Shown here: in pieces, positions 18,677-27,531 of the stretch
How the letters are laid out: the number at the start of each line of letters is the position of its first letter
How positions within the stretch are numbered: position 1 is the stretch's first letter
NCBI RefSeq assembly: GCF_000719285.1
Contig: NZ_JOFS01000035.1
Span: 1-64,000, forward strand
Reading direction: 5' to 3'
Source: Streptomyces bicolor
GTDB lineage: Bacteria > Actinomycetota > Actinomycetes > Streptomycetales > Streptomycetaceae
Length of the DNA: 64,000 bases
Program-made: the position numbers and the translations under genes
Notes under the pieces: generated by a model
What the model saw: only the letters and a program-made list of their open reading frames with translations
Databases searched by the model: none
What the model was told of the DNA's origin: nothing

Positions 18677-19372
18677 ATGACGCGAGCCCGCGTCTCCGAG
18701 ATCATCAGTGGCCGCCGCGAAATGTCCCGTCTGGACGTGGACGAACGCATCGCCGACGGACTGCACATGCCCGACGACGCCCGCCACCTCCTTGGCCTCG
18801 CCGCCGGCCGCGAGCGCCGCACGGGCGGGGCCGCGTTCGACCTGGCGGCGTTTCCCGAAGTCGTGCGGGTGTACGCGACGCAGAACTCCGCGGCCGAGGA
18901 GATCCAGCAGCAGGCCCGCGAAGCCACGGAGTTGAACGTGCTCGCCGTGCGCGGCCTCAGCCTGATCGGCCTCAACGATTCGCTGCTGCGGGCCTGCCTC
19001 CCGCGCGAACAGGGCGGCAAGGGCCTCCGCATCCGGGTCGCTCTCCTCGACCCCGACAGCGACGCCCTGGCCCGACGCGCTGCCGAGATCGGGGAGTCCG
19101 CCGAGTCCCTCGCTGGCGGCGTGCGGCTCGCCGAGGCGCGGCTCAGGGAGCTCGCAGAGGCGGGCGACGTCGGCGTGTGGCGGTACCGGATGCTGCCGAC
19201 GTGGCGGCTCATCCGCACCGACGGGACCATGTTCGTCGGCGCTTTCGACGCCGGGTGGGAAGGCCACGAGTCGGCGCTGTACAAGGTGATGGAGACCCCG
19301 CACGGCCCGCTGTACCGGGGGTTTAGGCGGATGTTCGAGGCGGTCATCGACGGCGCACAGCGCACGGTCTGA
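18677..19372 (+). CDS. XRE-type regulator with DUF5919 domain, N-terminally shortened
   Basis: 231 residues from ATG 18677. It begins in the middle of the HTH (TRARVSEIISGRREMSRLDV), so the first helices normally found in this family are missing because of the junction with an amidohydrolase scrap. Residues about 95-225 form the DUF5919 domain, ending MLPTWRLIRTDGTMFVGAFD and HGPLYRGFRRMFEA, and are intact. The gene may still be expressed, but DNA binding is doubtful. It is followed after 17 bp by a CYTH-domain gene, and the pair probably forms an operon. Confidence 0.75.
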   Translation: MTRARVSEIISGRREMSRLDVDERIADGLHMPDDARHLLGLAAGRERRTGGAAFDLAAFPEVVRVYATQNSAAEEIQQQAREATELNVLAVRGLSLIGLNDSLLRACLPREQGGKGLRIRVALLDPDSDALARRAAEIGESAESLAGGVRLAEARLRELAEAGDVGVWRYRMLPTWRLIRTDGTMFVGAFDAGWEGHESALYKVMETPHGPLYRGFRRMFEAVIDGAQRTV

Positions 19373-19389
19373 CGAGGAGGGAACCGCAC

Positions 19390-19944
19390 GTGATCGAGGC
19401 GGAGTTGAAGGCGCGCGTCCATGCACCCGAGCAGGTAATGCGCCAGCTGGACGAGCGGGCCACCGCGCGGGTCGAGGTGTACCGAGACACGTACTACGAC
19501 CGGCCGGACGGCTCGCTGGAGAAGGCAGGCGAGGAACTGCGGGTATGCACGGTCCACGGTGTGGACGGCACGCGCACGGTGCTGACGTACAAGGGCGCGG
19601 CGGTCGACGAGGAGTCCGGATCCAAGCCAGAGCACGAGACCCGCGTGGAGGACGCCGACCAGGCGCGCGCCATCCTGCGGGGACTCGGCCATGTGGAGCT
19701 GATCGCCTTCGAGAAGCGGTGCCGGAACTACGACTTCACCGCGCGGGGCCGGCACATGCTTGCCACCCTCGTGCGCGTTCCGGAGATCGACGGCACGTTC
19801 TTGGAGGTCGAGACCCTCGTCGACGAGGACAAGGTGCAGGCGGCCCTCGATGACATCCGCAGCGTGCTCGCCGAGCTCGGCATCGGCGCCGAGGATCTGA
19901 CGCGGGAGACGTACACGGGTGCCGTTGCGGCGCAGCGCCGTTGA
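19390..19944 (+). CDS. CYTH domain protein (class IV adenylate cyclase / CyaB-like)
   Basis: 184 residues. The signature ExExK of the CYTH superfamily opens the protein (IEAELKARV). Further basic and acidic residues line the tunnel: VYRDTYYDRPDGSLEKAGEE, RTVLTYKGAAVDE, FEKRCRNYDF and the C-terminal TFLEVETLVDED. CYTH proteins act on triphosphates (adenylate cyclase IV, thiamine triphosphatase, inorganic triphosphatase), so the exact substrate is open. GAGGAGGGAACCGCAC precedes ATG 19390. It lies downstream of a DUF5919 regulator and ends before a good terminator. Confidence 0.82.
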   Translation: MIEAELKARVHAPEQVMRQLDERATARVEVYRDTYYDRPDGSLEKAGEELRVCTVHGVDGTRTVLTYKGAAVDEESGSKPEHETRVEDADQARAILRGLGHVELIAFEKRCRNYDFTARGRHMLATLVRVPEIDGTFLEVETLVDEDKVQAALDDIRSVLAELGIGAEDLTRETYTGAVAAQRR

Positions 19945-19965
19945 CCCAGCGCCCGGGCATGCCGG

Positions 19966-20004
19966 AGCCCCCACGCGGCCGTCAGAGCTGCGCTGGGGGC
20001 TTTT
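19966..20004 (+). terminator. Rho-independent terminator
   Basis: An AGCCCCCA ... TGGGGGCT stem (19966-19973 with 19994-20001) runs straight into TTTT. It closes the XRE/CYTH operon. Confidence 0.8.
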
Positions 20005-20008
20005 CCGG

Positions 20009-20185
20009 TTACGCCTTCGGCACGGTCCACTGCACCGGCTCCTCCAAATCCTCCGGCGAGCACAACACCCGCTCAGCTCGCCCCGACTTTGGCACCTCGA
20101 ACGGCACATTGCCCCGCACGCAGTCACCGCCCCACACCTTCGCGTCCACCGGATACTCCAGCGCCGGCAGCTCCGCGCCGCTCAC
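20009..20185 (-). CDS. Small hypothetical protein
   Basis: A 58-codon minus-strand frame from GTG 20185 (SGAELPALEYPVDAKVWG, CVRGNVPFEVPKSGRAERVL, PEDLEEPVQWTVPKA) with normal Streptomyces codon use. G-rich sequence upstream could act as a ribosome site. I do not recognise the family. It might be the intact small gene or the 3' end of a longer one, since an in-frame stop lies only about 20 codons upstream. Confidence 0.45.
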   Translation of the reverse strand: MSGAELPALEYPVDAKVWGGDCVRGNVPFEVPKSGRAERVLCSPEDLEEPVQWTVPKA

Positions 20186-20492
20186 CCCCCCCGTCGCCTG
20201 CGCACGCGCATCAAGTCCTGGCGCCTGCTCCGACGGGCCCGCTTTTCAACCAACTGCCTCTGCCGCATCGTAAGGAGCTGTATCTCTATCGATCACGAGG
20301 CGGTTGTGATCGGACCCGGTCCCTAGTCCGATGATCCCAACAGGGTGGATGCATGAGTACAGGGCCCATTGGTAGTTCGGAGTTGCGACGCCCCCGAGCG
20401 TCAGGAGGCTCTGTTGATCCCAGTCTTCAGCCTGTCGTCACTGCGGTGTGGACCGCACCGCAGTGACGATGACGAGTGCGGGAAGCACAAGC
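20186..20492. other. Intergenic stretch
   Basis: Nothing recognisable. It is slightly less GC-rich than average and may hold a promoter for the small minus-strand gene to its left. Confidence 0.3.
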
Positions 20493-20669
20493 TCACAGCG
20501 GGAGCACGAGGCACTGTAGTCCGGTGTTGACCTCTTCGTCGTTGACGCTCACTTGCGCCTCGACACACGCGACCTCGTCTGCGCTCGCCGCGGTCGCACT
20601 CACGGTCAACGCGACTACCGACACGACAACCGCACCGGCGATGCGGAAGATTTGCCGAAGGAACATCAT
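20493..20669 (-). CDS. Small secreted two-cysteine protein
   Basis: 58 residues from ATG 20669, with GGGAAGG six bases upstream. A Sec signal peptide (FLRQIFRIAGAVVVSVVALT, cleavage after ATAASA) leaves a mature peptide of about 28 residues with two Cys that could form one disulfide (CVEAQVSVNDEEVNTGLQC). Tiny exported peptides of this type are common in Streptomyces and mostly unassigned. It is a single gene. Confidence 0.65.
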   Translation of the reverse strand: MMFLRQIFRIAGAVVVSVVALTVSATAASADEVACVEAQVSVNDEEVNTGLQCLVLPL

Positions 20670-20978
20670 GCACCTTCCCTGCCATGCCAAATGAACTCTC
20701 GGATGGTTGGCCACAAGCGGCGTTCAGTTTGAACTGCGGAACTGTGGCACGTGATGAGAAGAGTTATGTGCTTTCACCGTCTGACAGTGGCTGCCGGACG
20801 ATGCCTGTGAACCGTTCCGGCATTCCTGACTATGCGCCAGCAGAAGGATTCCGGCCAGTCCCGTGACCGGGGCGCGCGGCAGTGCACCCACGGCTCAGTA
20901 GTGCCATGCACGCCTTCCAGATGCGTCAGTGCATCACTGATCTTCTTCGAGCTGGCCACTGATTCCTAATGCTGTCTG
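20670..20978. other. Intergenic stretch
   Basis: Upstream region of the small secreted protein. A/T-richer around 20720-20790, probably its promoter. No gene seen. Confidence 0.35.
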
Positions 20979-21170
20979 TCAAGCCGCAAGTGGCGGTGGA
21001 GGTGTCAGTTCGTAGCACCGTCCGTCGCGTAGGAGGGCCCACAGGACGTTGACGCGGCGGCGGGCGAGGGCGAGGACGGCCTGGATGTGGCGCTTGCCTT
21101 CGGCGCGTTTGCGGTCGACCCAACCGGCGTCCGAGGACCAGCGTAGGGCCACAGATGGCGCGGATCGTGC
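20979..21170 (-). mobile_element. IS110-family transposase C-terminal relic
   Basis: The minus frame reads DRKRAEGKRHIQAVLALARR, RVNVLWALLRDGRCYELTPP and then stops at 20979-20981. This is the conserved end of IS110/IS116 transposases. The DEDD catalytic part is absent. Confidence 0.7.
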
Positions 21171-21239
21171 CAGGTCTGCCGGGGCGGGGTGCGGGCGGGC
21201 ATCGGGTGGGGGTCCTGGGGGGCGCCACTGGTCTCGACC

Positions 21240-21495
21240 GGCGCGGAGAGCTCAGATGCGGGCTGCGCCGGAACATCCAGCGGGCCGGCTCGGCCGCGGT
21301 CATGGCCCGGGTGAGCCAGGCACGGTCCAGCAGATGCCGCTCGTCCGCTTCGGTGACCAGGTTCTCCGACTGGTTGTAGGCCCCGTCGGCGGCCTGCACA
21401 GCCCACAGATGGACGGTTACGCCGTGTTCCTGGGCCGTCATCACACCCAGGCAGGGGGTCAGCGTCGTCAGTGATCAGAACGATGTCACTGGTGG
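21240..21495 (-). pseudogene. NYN/PIN-like RNase domain fragment, frameshifted
   Basis: The minus-strand reading SDIVLITDDADPLPG shifts frame near 21447 to TAQEHGVTVHLWAVQAADG, YNQSENLVTEADERHLLDRA. The pattern of acidic ITDDAD, then GVxVHLW and NQSxxLVxEAD, fits NYN-domain proteins, putative RNases with a PIN-like fold. The N-terminal part is missing, as is anything downstream of the last block. Confidence 0.5.
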
Positions 21496-21502
21496 CCTTC
21501 CG

Positions 21503-22300
21503 TCAGCGGCGGGCGACGGCCCGGCAGGGCTGCGGGGCCGGGAGGCGGCCGGTGAAGAACGACCGGGGTGGTACGCCCATCAGCGTGCGGAAATCGGACG
21601 TCATGTGGGACTGGTCGTAGTAGCCGGTGGCGACGGCGAGTTCGGCCCAGGGGTAGGTGACGGCGTGGGACAGCACCGTGCGCACCCGATCGATGCGGGC
21701 GTAGTGCTTGGGGGACAGGCCGACCCCCTCGGCGAACAGGTTGCGCAACTGCCGCTCGCTGACGGCGAGTTCGCGGGCCACATCGCCCACCGGCCGGGGG
21801 AGCCGGCCAGTTCTGACCGACATCGCGTCGACACCGGCGCGCACGAGTTCCGTGCGCGAACGGTCGGCGGCGGACGCGAGCCGCTCGGGAAGCACGTCCG
21901 CGAGGTGCGCCACCGTCTCCTCCGGGCCCAGCCGCCCCAGTTCGGCGGCCAGCCGGCCCGCGGTGCCGCCGGGCAGGTCGCCCAAGGGAACCGCACGGCC
22001 CGCCAGCTCGACCGCCGGCACGCCGAGCAGGGGCCGGGTTCCACCGGGCGCCAGCCGCATCTCGAGGCAGGAGACGAACCGTTTGCCCCGGTGGTACGAG
22101 GCACGGGTGCGCGGACCGACGACCAGGGTGCTGCGGCGGCCATCCTCCCCGAGGCGGAAGATCAGCTTCGTGGTGGCGTCCGGCAGGTGGACGTACGGCT
22201 CCGCCGGTTCCGCGCCCACGGACACGGGACCGATACCCGTGACCCACGGGCGCAGTGCCTCGGGTGTGCGCAGGACCTGCCGGGACATGGTGTTCGTCAC
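21503..22300 (-). CDS. AraC-family transcriptional regulator
   Basis: 265 residues from GTG 22300; ATG 22288 is an equally possible start. The N-terminal DUF6597-type part includes PYVHLPDATTKLIFRLGED. The C-terminal double HTH spans about residues 165-250 (LAVSERQLRNLFAEGVGLSP, ELAVATGYYDQSHMTSDFRT, LMGVPPRSFF). It is divergent from an NmrA-type reductase gene with only 96 bp between starts, the usual arrangement for a regulator and its target. It probably responds to a small organic compound. Confidence 0.85.
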   Translation of the reverse strand: MTNTMSRQVLRTPEALRPWVTGIGPVSVGAEPAEPYVHLPDATTKLIFRLGEDGRRSTLVVGPRTRASYHRGKRFVSCLEMRLAPGGTRPLLGVPAVELAGRAVPLGDLPGGTAGRLAAELGRLGPEETVAHLADVLPERLASAADRSRTELVRAGVDAMSVRTGRLPRPVGDVARELAVSERQLRNLFAEGVGLSPKHYARIDRVRTVLSHAVTYPWAELAVATGYYDQSHMTSDFRTLMGVPPRSFFTGRLPAPQPCRAVARR

Positions 22301-22396
22301 CGCTCCACCGTAAGCTGGGCGCACACCCGTCCGGGCCCGTGAACCGTGCCGGAATTTCCAAGAGTCCGGCGCCGTCCGGCGCCCACCGTGGTGGAC

Positions 22397-23245
22397 ATGA
22401 TTCTTGTGACGGGTGCTACCGGCACCATCGGCAGTGAAGTCGTACGGCAGCTCGCGGCGCGCGGCGAGAAGGTGCGCGCCCTGACCCGGGATCCGGCGAA
22501 GGCTCGCGTGCCCTCGGGCGTGGAGGTGGTACGCGGGGACTACCTCGACCCCGGTTCCCTGGAGGGGGCGATGTCCGGGGTGACGGCCGCGTTCCTGCTG
22601 GGCGCACCCGGCCCGGGCTCGCGGCACGACCAGGCACTGGTGGCGGCGGCCCGCGCGGCGGGCGTTCACCGGCTGGTCAAGCTCTCCGCGATCGCGACGG
22701 GCGATCCGGACGTCGGCCCGTCCGGCGAGTGGCATGTGCCCGGTGAGCGGGCGGTGCGGGACAGCGGGGCCGAGTGGACGATCCTGAGGCCCTCGTCGTT
22801 CGCCTCGAACACGCTGAGCTGGGCGCAGGCGATCCGGCAGGGCGAGCCGGTGCCGAACATGACCGCTGACGGACTGTCGGGGGTGATCGATCCGCGTGAC
22901 GTGTCGGAGGTCGCGGCAAGGGTCCTCGTCGACGGCGGCCACGCGGGGCGGACGTACACGCTGACCGGGCCGGAGACGATCAGCGTTCCGAGACAGGCCG
23001 CCGACCTCGCCTCGGTCCTCGGCCGGCCGGTCGCCACGCGGGAGCTCTCCCCGGAGGAGACACGCGACCATCTGCTCACCGTGTGGGGCTTCGACGACGC
23101 ACAGGCGGAGGGCATCCTCTCCGGTACCGCCTTCGTGCGCGGAGGCGGCAATGCGGTCGTCACCGAGGACGTCCCGGAGGTGCTGGGGAAGCCGGCACGG
23201 ACCTACCGGGAGTGGGCGGCGGACCACCGGCAGGCGTTCATCTGA
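22397..23245 (+). CDS. NmrA-type NAD(P)-binding oxidoreductase
   Basis: 282 residues from ATG 22397. The Rossmann dinucleotide motif is at the N-terminus (MILVTGATGTIGSEVVRQL). Other marks are VHRLVKLSAIATGD, TILRPSSFASNTL and YTLTGPETISV, typical of the atypical SDR NmrA/HSCARG group; the classical Tyr-x-x-x-Lys site is absent. Members act as NAD(P)H-dependent reductases (quinones, for example) or redox sensors. It is divergent from an AraC regulator, with a GC-rich hairpin after the stop. Confidence 0.88.
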   Translation: MILVTGATGTIGSEVVRQLAARGEKVRALTRDPAKARVPSGVEVVRGDYLDPGSLEGAMSGVTAAFLLGAPGPGSRHDQALVAAARAAGVHRLVKLSAIATGDPDVGPSGEWHVPGERAVRDSGAEWTILRPSSFASNTLSWAQAIRQGEPVPNMTADGLSGVIDPRDVSEVAARVLVDGGHAGRTYTLTGPETISVPRQAADLASVLGRPVATRELSPEETRDHLLTVWGFDDAQAEGILSGTAFVRGGGNAVVTEDVPEVLGKPARTYREWAADHRQAFI

Positions 23246-23263
23246 CACCGGGAAACCGCACAG

Positions 23264-23292
23264 GGGGCGGCGGGTATCGGCCCTGCCGCCCC
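23264..23292 (+). terminator. GC-rich hairpin terminator
   Basis: GGGGCGGC (23264-23271) pairs with GCCGCCCC (23285-23292), with GGG/CCC above. There is no T-run, as often in Streptomyces. Confidence 0.55.
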
Positions 23293-23345
23293 GTCCCGGC
23301 GTCCGGTTCAGGACCGCCGCTCGCGCAGGGCGGCCGCCGCCAGGG

Positions 23346-23908
23346 CTAGTTGACGTTCAAGGTCTCCTTCGATCCCCACCCTGCCGTGAACGTCCAGCCC
23401 GTCCACGGGTGCTCGCTGGTGGCCGGGGAGACCGGACCGGCGAGGGTGGCTCCAGCCGCCCCGGGCAGGGTGGTGCTGCGGCCGACGTACCGCAGACGCC
23501 CCTCGGCATCGAGACGCCCCAGCAGCAGACTGCGGGGCACGGTGAGGGAGCCGGTGACGGCATCGACGATCGCGTCCTGGCCCTCACGCATCTTGTACTT
23601 CCGCCACCCGCACAGACGGCTGATACGGGCTGTCGTGCCGTTTGAAGAGCAGCCCTTCCAGGCCGACCGCGGTCCAGGTCAGCCACTCGGTGACCGTGTC
23701 ATGGTCGGTGCTCGAGGGGCACAGCGCCCACGGCGCCGCTGGTACGGCCACGCGGTGGTGTCCTGGCCCGCCAGCCGCAGTACGTCGAAGGCCACGAAGT
23801 GGGCGGGCCACTGCCCGGCGAGCCGGCCGCTGTGGCAGCACGCCGCTGCAGCCGCTCCTGCAGGCGCTCGAACGCCAGCCGCCCGGCCTCCCACACCACC
23901 AGCTCCCC
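23346..23908 (-). pseudogene. ATP-dependent DNA ligase, middle and C-terminal fragment
   Basis: The reading starts abruptly at GELVVWEAGRLAFERLQERL (about 23908), then shifts frame repeatedly: WPAHFVAFDVLRLAGQDT, EWLTWTAVGLEGLLFKRHDS, then REGQDAIVDAVTGSLTVPRS and LLLGRLDAEGRLRYVGRST. These are the nucleotidyltransferase C-terminal part and OB-fold of Streptomyces ATP-dependent (LigD/LigC-like) DNA ligases. The catalytic-lysine region is missing here but an N-terminal piece of such a ligase lies at 28534-28692, ending at the codon where this one begins. Confidence 0.75.
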
Positions 23909-24122
23909 GACTACCGGCCCGACCACGGCAGGTCAGCGCATTACAACTCCTCGCCGGGGGCTGTGTGCTGAGCTCCTGGGCGCACGTCAGGCAGCGCAGC
24001 CGGGGCTGCCCGGAACCCGTGGCGTACGGTCTGATGTCGCGGCCGTCCACCGTCCGCAACGGATCTCACCGAACCCGGCGGTGCCGCCGGTACGGCCGAA
24101 AGAACTGAACCAATACCGGGAA

Positions 24123-25241
24123 TCAGGCCGCGACGAGCTCCTGCTCGCGGTCCGGCGTCTTGACCTTGGGCTTCTTGTTCGGCAGCGAGAGCCGGAAGAC
24201 CTTGCGCCACGCGGAGAACACCTGCTTGGGCAGCGGCCCGGTGACGTACTCCAGCTCGTACTTTTCGAACAGCGCGCGCACCTTCACCGCGACCTCGGCG
24301 TACCGGTTGCTCGGCAGGTCGGGGAACAGGTGGTGCTCGATCTGGTGGGAGAGGTTGCCGGTCATGAAGTGCATGGCCTTGCTGCCGCTGATGTTCGCCG
24401 AGCCCATCATCTGGCGCAGGTACCACTGGCCGCGCGTCTCGCCCTTGATCGACCGGCGCTCGAAGACCTGCACGCCCTCGGGGAAGTGCCCGCACATGAT
24501 CACCGAGTGGGACCAGAGGTTGCGGACCAGGTTCGCGGTGAACGTGGCGGCGAGCGTGGGGAGGAACGAGGGGCCCGACAGCAGCGGGTGGATCACGTAG
24601 TCCTTGAGGACCTGCTTGCGGATCTTGCGGCCCACGGCCTTGGCCCGCGCGCGGAACTCCGGGTTCTTGCGGCGGCGCTTGTGCAGGTTCTTGCCGAGCT
24701 CCAGGTCGTACGCTGCGATGCCGTACTCGAAGAAGCAGGCGTTGATGAAGTTCCACAGCGGCTGGCCGAGGTGGAACGGGTGCCACTTCTGGTCCTCGTC
24801 GACGCGCATGATGCCGTAGCCGAGGTCGTTGTCCTTGCCGATCACGTTGGTGTACGTGTGGTGCAGCTCATTGTGCGAGTGCTTCCACTGGTCAGCCGGC
24901 GAGACGTGATCCCATTCCCAGGTGGTGGAGTGGATCTTCGGGTCGCGCATCCAGTCCCACTGGCCGTGCAGGATGTTGTGGCCGATCTCCATGTTGTCCA
25001 TGATCTTCGCCACGGACAGCCCGGCGGTGCCGATCAGCCACGCGGGCGGGAAGATCGAGAACAGCAGCACGCCCCTGCTGGCCAGCTCGAGCTTGCGCTG
25101 CGCCGAGATGACCTTGCGGATGTAGGCGGCGTCCTTCTCGCCGCGGCCGGCGATCACCTCGTCGCGGATCGCGTCCAGTTCGCGGCCCAGCTCCTCGATC
25201 TGCTCCGCGGTCAGGTGGGCGGTGGGGTCGATGGCGGTCAA
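24123..25241 (-). CDS. Membrane fatty acid (acyl) desaturase
   Basis: 372 residues starting at TTG 25241, with GGTAGGAG just upstream; longer starts overlap the upstream gene. The three His boxes that hold the di-iron centre are present: HNILHGQWD, HSHNELHHTYTN and HQIEHH. Hydrophobic spans (VLLFSIFPPAWLIGTAGL, FLPTLAATFTANLV) fit an integral membrane enzyme. It resembles DesA3-type stearoyl-CoA desaturases of actinobacteria, which need a dedicated reductase. That reductase is the gene directly upstream, ending 7 bp before this start, so the two are coupled. Confidence 0.9.
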   Translation of the reverse strand: MTAIDPTAHLTAEQIEELGRELDAIRDEVIAGRGEKDAAYIRKVISAQRKLELASRGVLLFSIFPPAWLIGTAGLSVAKIMDNMEIGHNILHGQWDWMRDPKIHSTTWEWDHVSPADQWKHSHNELHHTYTNVIGKDNDLGYGIMRVDEDQKWHPFHLGQPLWNFINACFFEYGIAAYDLELGKNLHKRRRKNPEFRARAKAVGRKIRKQVLKDYVIHPLLSGPSFLPTLAATFTANLVRNLWSHSVIMCGHFPEGVQVFERRSIKGETRGQWYLRQMMGSANISGSKAMHFMTGNLSHQIEHHLFPDLPSNRYAEVAVKVRALFEKYELEYVTGPLPKQVFSAWRKVFRLSLPNKKPKVKTPDREQELVAA

Positions 25242-25248
25242 GGTGCTC

Positions 25249-26304
25249 CTACCGTTCGATGTCGCAGGGGCCCGCCGCGGCGGACACGCAGGTCTGGATG
25301 AGGACGCCCGGCTCGGCATCGGTGATCTCGCCGGTGCGCAGGTCGCGGACGGCGCCCGCCTTGAGCGGCGTGACGCAGCCGAAGCAGATGCCCATGCGGC
25401 ACCCGGAGGGCATGAGCACGCCGGCCTCCTCGCCGACGTCCAGCAACGGCGTGGCGCCGTCCGCGTCGACGGTCTTGCCGGTGGCGCTGAACGTGACCTC
25501 GCCGCCGTCGCCGGCGACGACGATGCCGGGGCGGAAGCGTTCGGTGTGCAGGCGCTCTTGGACGCCGTGCTCGCTCCAGTGCTTCTCGGCGGCGTCGAGC
25601 AGGCCCGCGGGCCCGCAGGCCCAGGTCTCGCGCTCGGCCCAGTCGGGCACGAGTTCGTCGAGACGGGCGATGTCGAGCATGCCGTCCGTGTCGGTGTGCA
25701 CCTCGGTGAGCCGCAGTTTCTTGTCCGCGACCAGGTCGTGCAGTTCGCTGCGGAAGATCACGTCTTGTGGCTGTGGCGCGCAGTGGACCATGACGACGTC
25801 GTCGAACTCGGTGTCGCGCAGCATGCCCATCACGGGCGTGATGCCGCTGCCGGCCGTCAGATAGAGGACCTTGGCGGGCTTGGCGTACGGCAGCACGAAG
25901 TCACCGGTCGCCTGGTCGAGCTGGATCAGCGTGCCCGGTTTCGCCCTGCGGATCAGGTGGTTGCTGACCTTGCCGTCCGGGATCGCCTTCACGGTGATCG
26001 TGACGCGGCCGTCCTGGCGGTGTGTCGGCGAGGTGATGGAGTAGGCACGCCATAGGCGCACCCCGTCGACGTCGACCCCGATCCGCACGTACTGACCGGC
26101 TCTGTGGCCGCGCCAGCCTCGTCCCGGCCTGATCACGATGGTCGCGGCGTCAGCCGTCTCGGGGTGCACGGCCTCGATGCGCCCCCGCAGGTCAGCGCCC
26201 GCACGCAGCGGGCTGACCAGGTCGAGGTAGTCCGACGGCAGCAGCGGCGTCGTGACCATCTCCAGCAGTTTCCACGCCCTGCTGCGGAGCGCTGCACTCG
26301 TCAT
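25249..26304 (-). CDS. Ferredoxin reductase-type electron donor for the desaturase
   Basis: 351 residues from ATG 26304. An FNR-like flavin domain (WRAYSITSP for FAD, LTAGSGITPVMGML for the nicotinamide end, WACGPAGLLDAAE) is followed by a C-terminal plant-type [2Fe-2S] domain with SGCRMGICFGCVTPLKAG and a distal QTCVS Cys. This matches the Rv3230c class, which passes electrons from NAD(P)H to the DesA3 desaturase. It is the first gene of a two-gene operon and is divergent, with 66 bp between starts, from a PucR-type regulator. Confidence 0.9.
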   Translation of the reverse strand: MTSAALRSRAWKLLEMVTTPLLPSDYLDLVSPLRAGADLRGRIEAVHPETADAATIVIRPGRGWRGHRAGQYVRIGVDVDGVRLWRAYSITSPTHRQDGRVTITVKAIPDGKVSNHLIRRAKPGTLIQLDQATGDFVLPYAKPAKVLYLTAGSGITPVMGMLRDTEFDDVVMVHCAPQPQDVIFRSELHDLVADKKLRLTEVHTDTDGMLDIARLDELVPDWAERETWACGPAGLLDAAEKHWSEHGVQERLHTERFRPGIVVAGDGGEVTFSATGKTVDADGATPLLDVGEEAGVLMPSGCRMGICFGCVTPLKAGAVRDLRTGEITDAEPGVLIQTCVSAAAGPCDIER

Positions 26305-26370
26305 GACTCCAGCTTGCTGCGCCTCAAGGCGTAAAGTCCTGACCACAGGACGTAAATCTGGCTGGCTGAA

Positions 26371-27531
26371 TTGTTCGCAGGGAACAAAAACTTGAACCAT
26401 GCAATCCGGAGGGCCAGCGAACTGGCCCTGGATGAGACGACGGTCACCGCCCTTCGGGCCGCGCTGAAGACCACCGCCGACGAGGTCGTCCAGGCGATCA
26501 TCGACGAGGTCCCTCCCTACGCAGGCGCCCTTTCGGGCCACATGGGCGCCACCATCCGCCGAGCCGTCCGCACCGCCCTGGGGCACTACCTCGACCTCGC
26601 GAGCGGGAACGCCACAGGCGGCGACGCCGGGGATGCAGCCTACGAGCTGGGCCGCGGCGAGGTACGCGACGGCCGTTCGATGGACGCCCTGCTCAGCGCC
26701 TACCGCGTCGGCGCCCGCGTGGCCTGGCGATGCCTGGCAGCGGGTGCCGTACCCGCAGGCCTGCCCGCCGCCGAGGTCGCCAAGTTCGCCGAGCTGACCT
26801 TCGCCTACATCGACGAGCTCTCTGCCGCGAGCGCCGCGGGCCACGCTGACGAACTGGCCGCCCGGGGCAGGGCCCACGAGCGTCACCTGGAACACCTGGC
26901 CCGCGACCTCCTCGCCGGCGCGAGCCCGGACGTACTGCTGGCCTCTGCTCAACGGGCCGGGTGGCAGCCTCCGGTCTCCCTGACCGCGGTCCTGCTGCCC
27001 GCCGCCCAGGCCCGGCCTGCCTACCGCGCGCTCGACCCGAGCACCCTCGTCCTCGACGATCTGCCGGACGCCACCGGTGTGCTGCTCGTCCCCGACGCCG
27101 ACCGAACACATCTCCTGCGGCAGCTGACCGACCGCACCGCCGTGGTCGGCCCGCCCCGGCCATGGACTCGTGCGTCCGCCTCCTACGCACGAGCCGTACG
27201 CGCGCGCTCCCTCTCCTCCGATATCCGCGACACTGAGGACCACCTGCCCGAGCTGGTGCTGAGCGCCGACGCGGACGCGTTCGCAGACCTGCGTGCCCGA
27301 GCCCTCGCACCGTTGCGGACCTTGCCTGACGCGACCGCACGGCGGCTGGAGGAGACGTTGCGGGCGTGGCTGCTGCACCAGGGCAGGCGGGACGAGGTGG
27401 CGGCGGCGTTGTTCGTCCACCCCCAGACAGTCCGGTACCGGATGTCGCAGCTGCGGGAGCTGTTTCCGGATCTCGCATCGCCACACCGGGTCCTTGAACT
27501 GACGATGGCGGTCGGTCTTCGGGTCAGCTGA
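26371..27531 (+). CDS. PucR/CdaR-type helix-turn-helix regulator
   Basis: 386 residues from TTG 26371; the start is uncertain because no good ribosome site precedes it. The C-terminal HTH_30 domain (LLHQGRRDEVAAALFVHPQT, VRYRMSQLRELF) is the DNA-binding end of PucR-family proteins. The N-terminal and middle parts are the GGDEF-like/linker regions usual in the short actinobacterial type. Divergence from the desaturase/reductase operon across 66 bp makes that operon the probable target, as in other streptomycetes with the same three-gene set. Confidence 0.85.
   Translation: MFAGNKNLNHAIRRASELALDETTVTALRAALKTTADEVVQAIIDEVPPYAGALSGHMGATIRRAVRTALGHYLDLASGNATGGDAGDAAYELGRGEVRDGRSMDALLSAYRVGARVAWRCLAAGAVPAGLPAAEVAKFAELTFAYIDELSAASAAGHADELAARGRAHERHLEHLARDLLAGASPDVLLASAQRAGWQPPVSLTAVLLPAAQARPAYRALDPSTLVLDDLPDATGVLLVPDADRTHLLRQLTDRTAVVGPPRPWTRASASYARAVRARSLSSDIRDTEDHLPELVLSADADAFADLRARALAPLRTLPDATARRLEETLRAWLLHQGRRDEVAAALFVHPQTVRYRMSQLRELFPDLASPHRVLELTMAVGLRVS

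Noticed and set aside
18448..20127. 559-codon minus-strand frame over the XRE and CYTH genes
   Set aside because: Shadow; the plus strand shows DUF5919 and CYTH signatures.
22301..23248. 316-codon N-terminal extension of the AraC regulator
   Set aside because: It runs antisense through the NmrA-type gene; the regulator's conserved part begins at 22300/22288.
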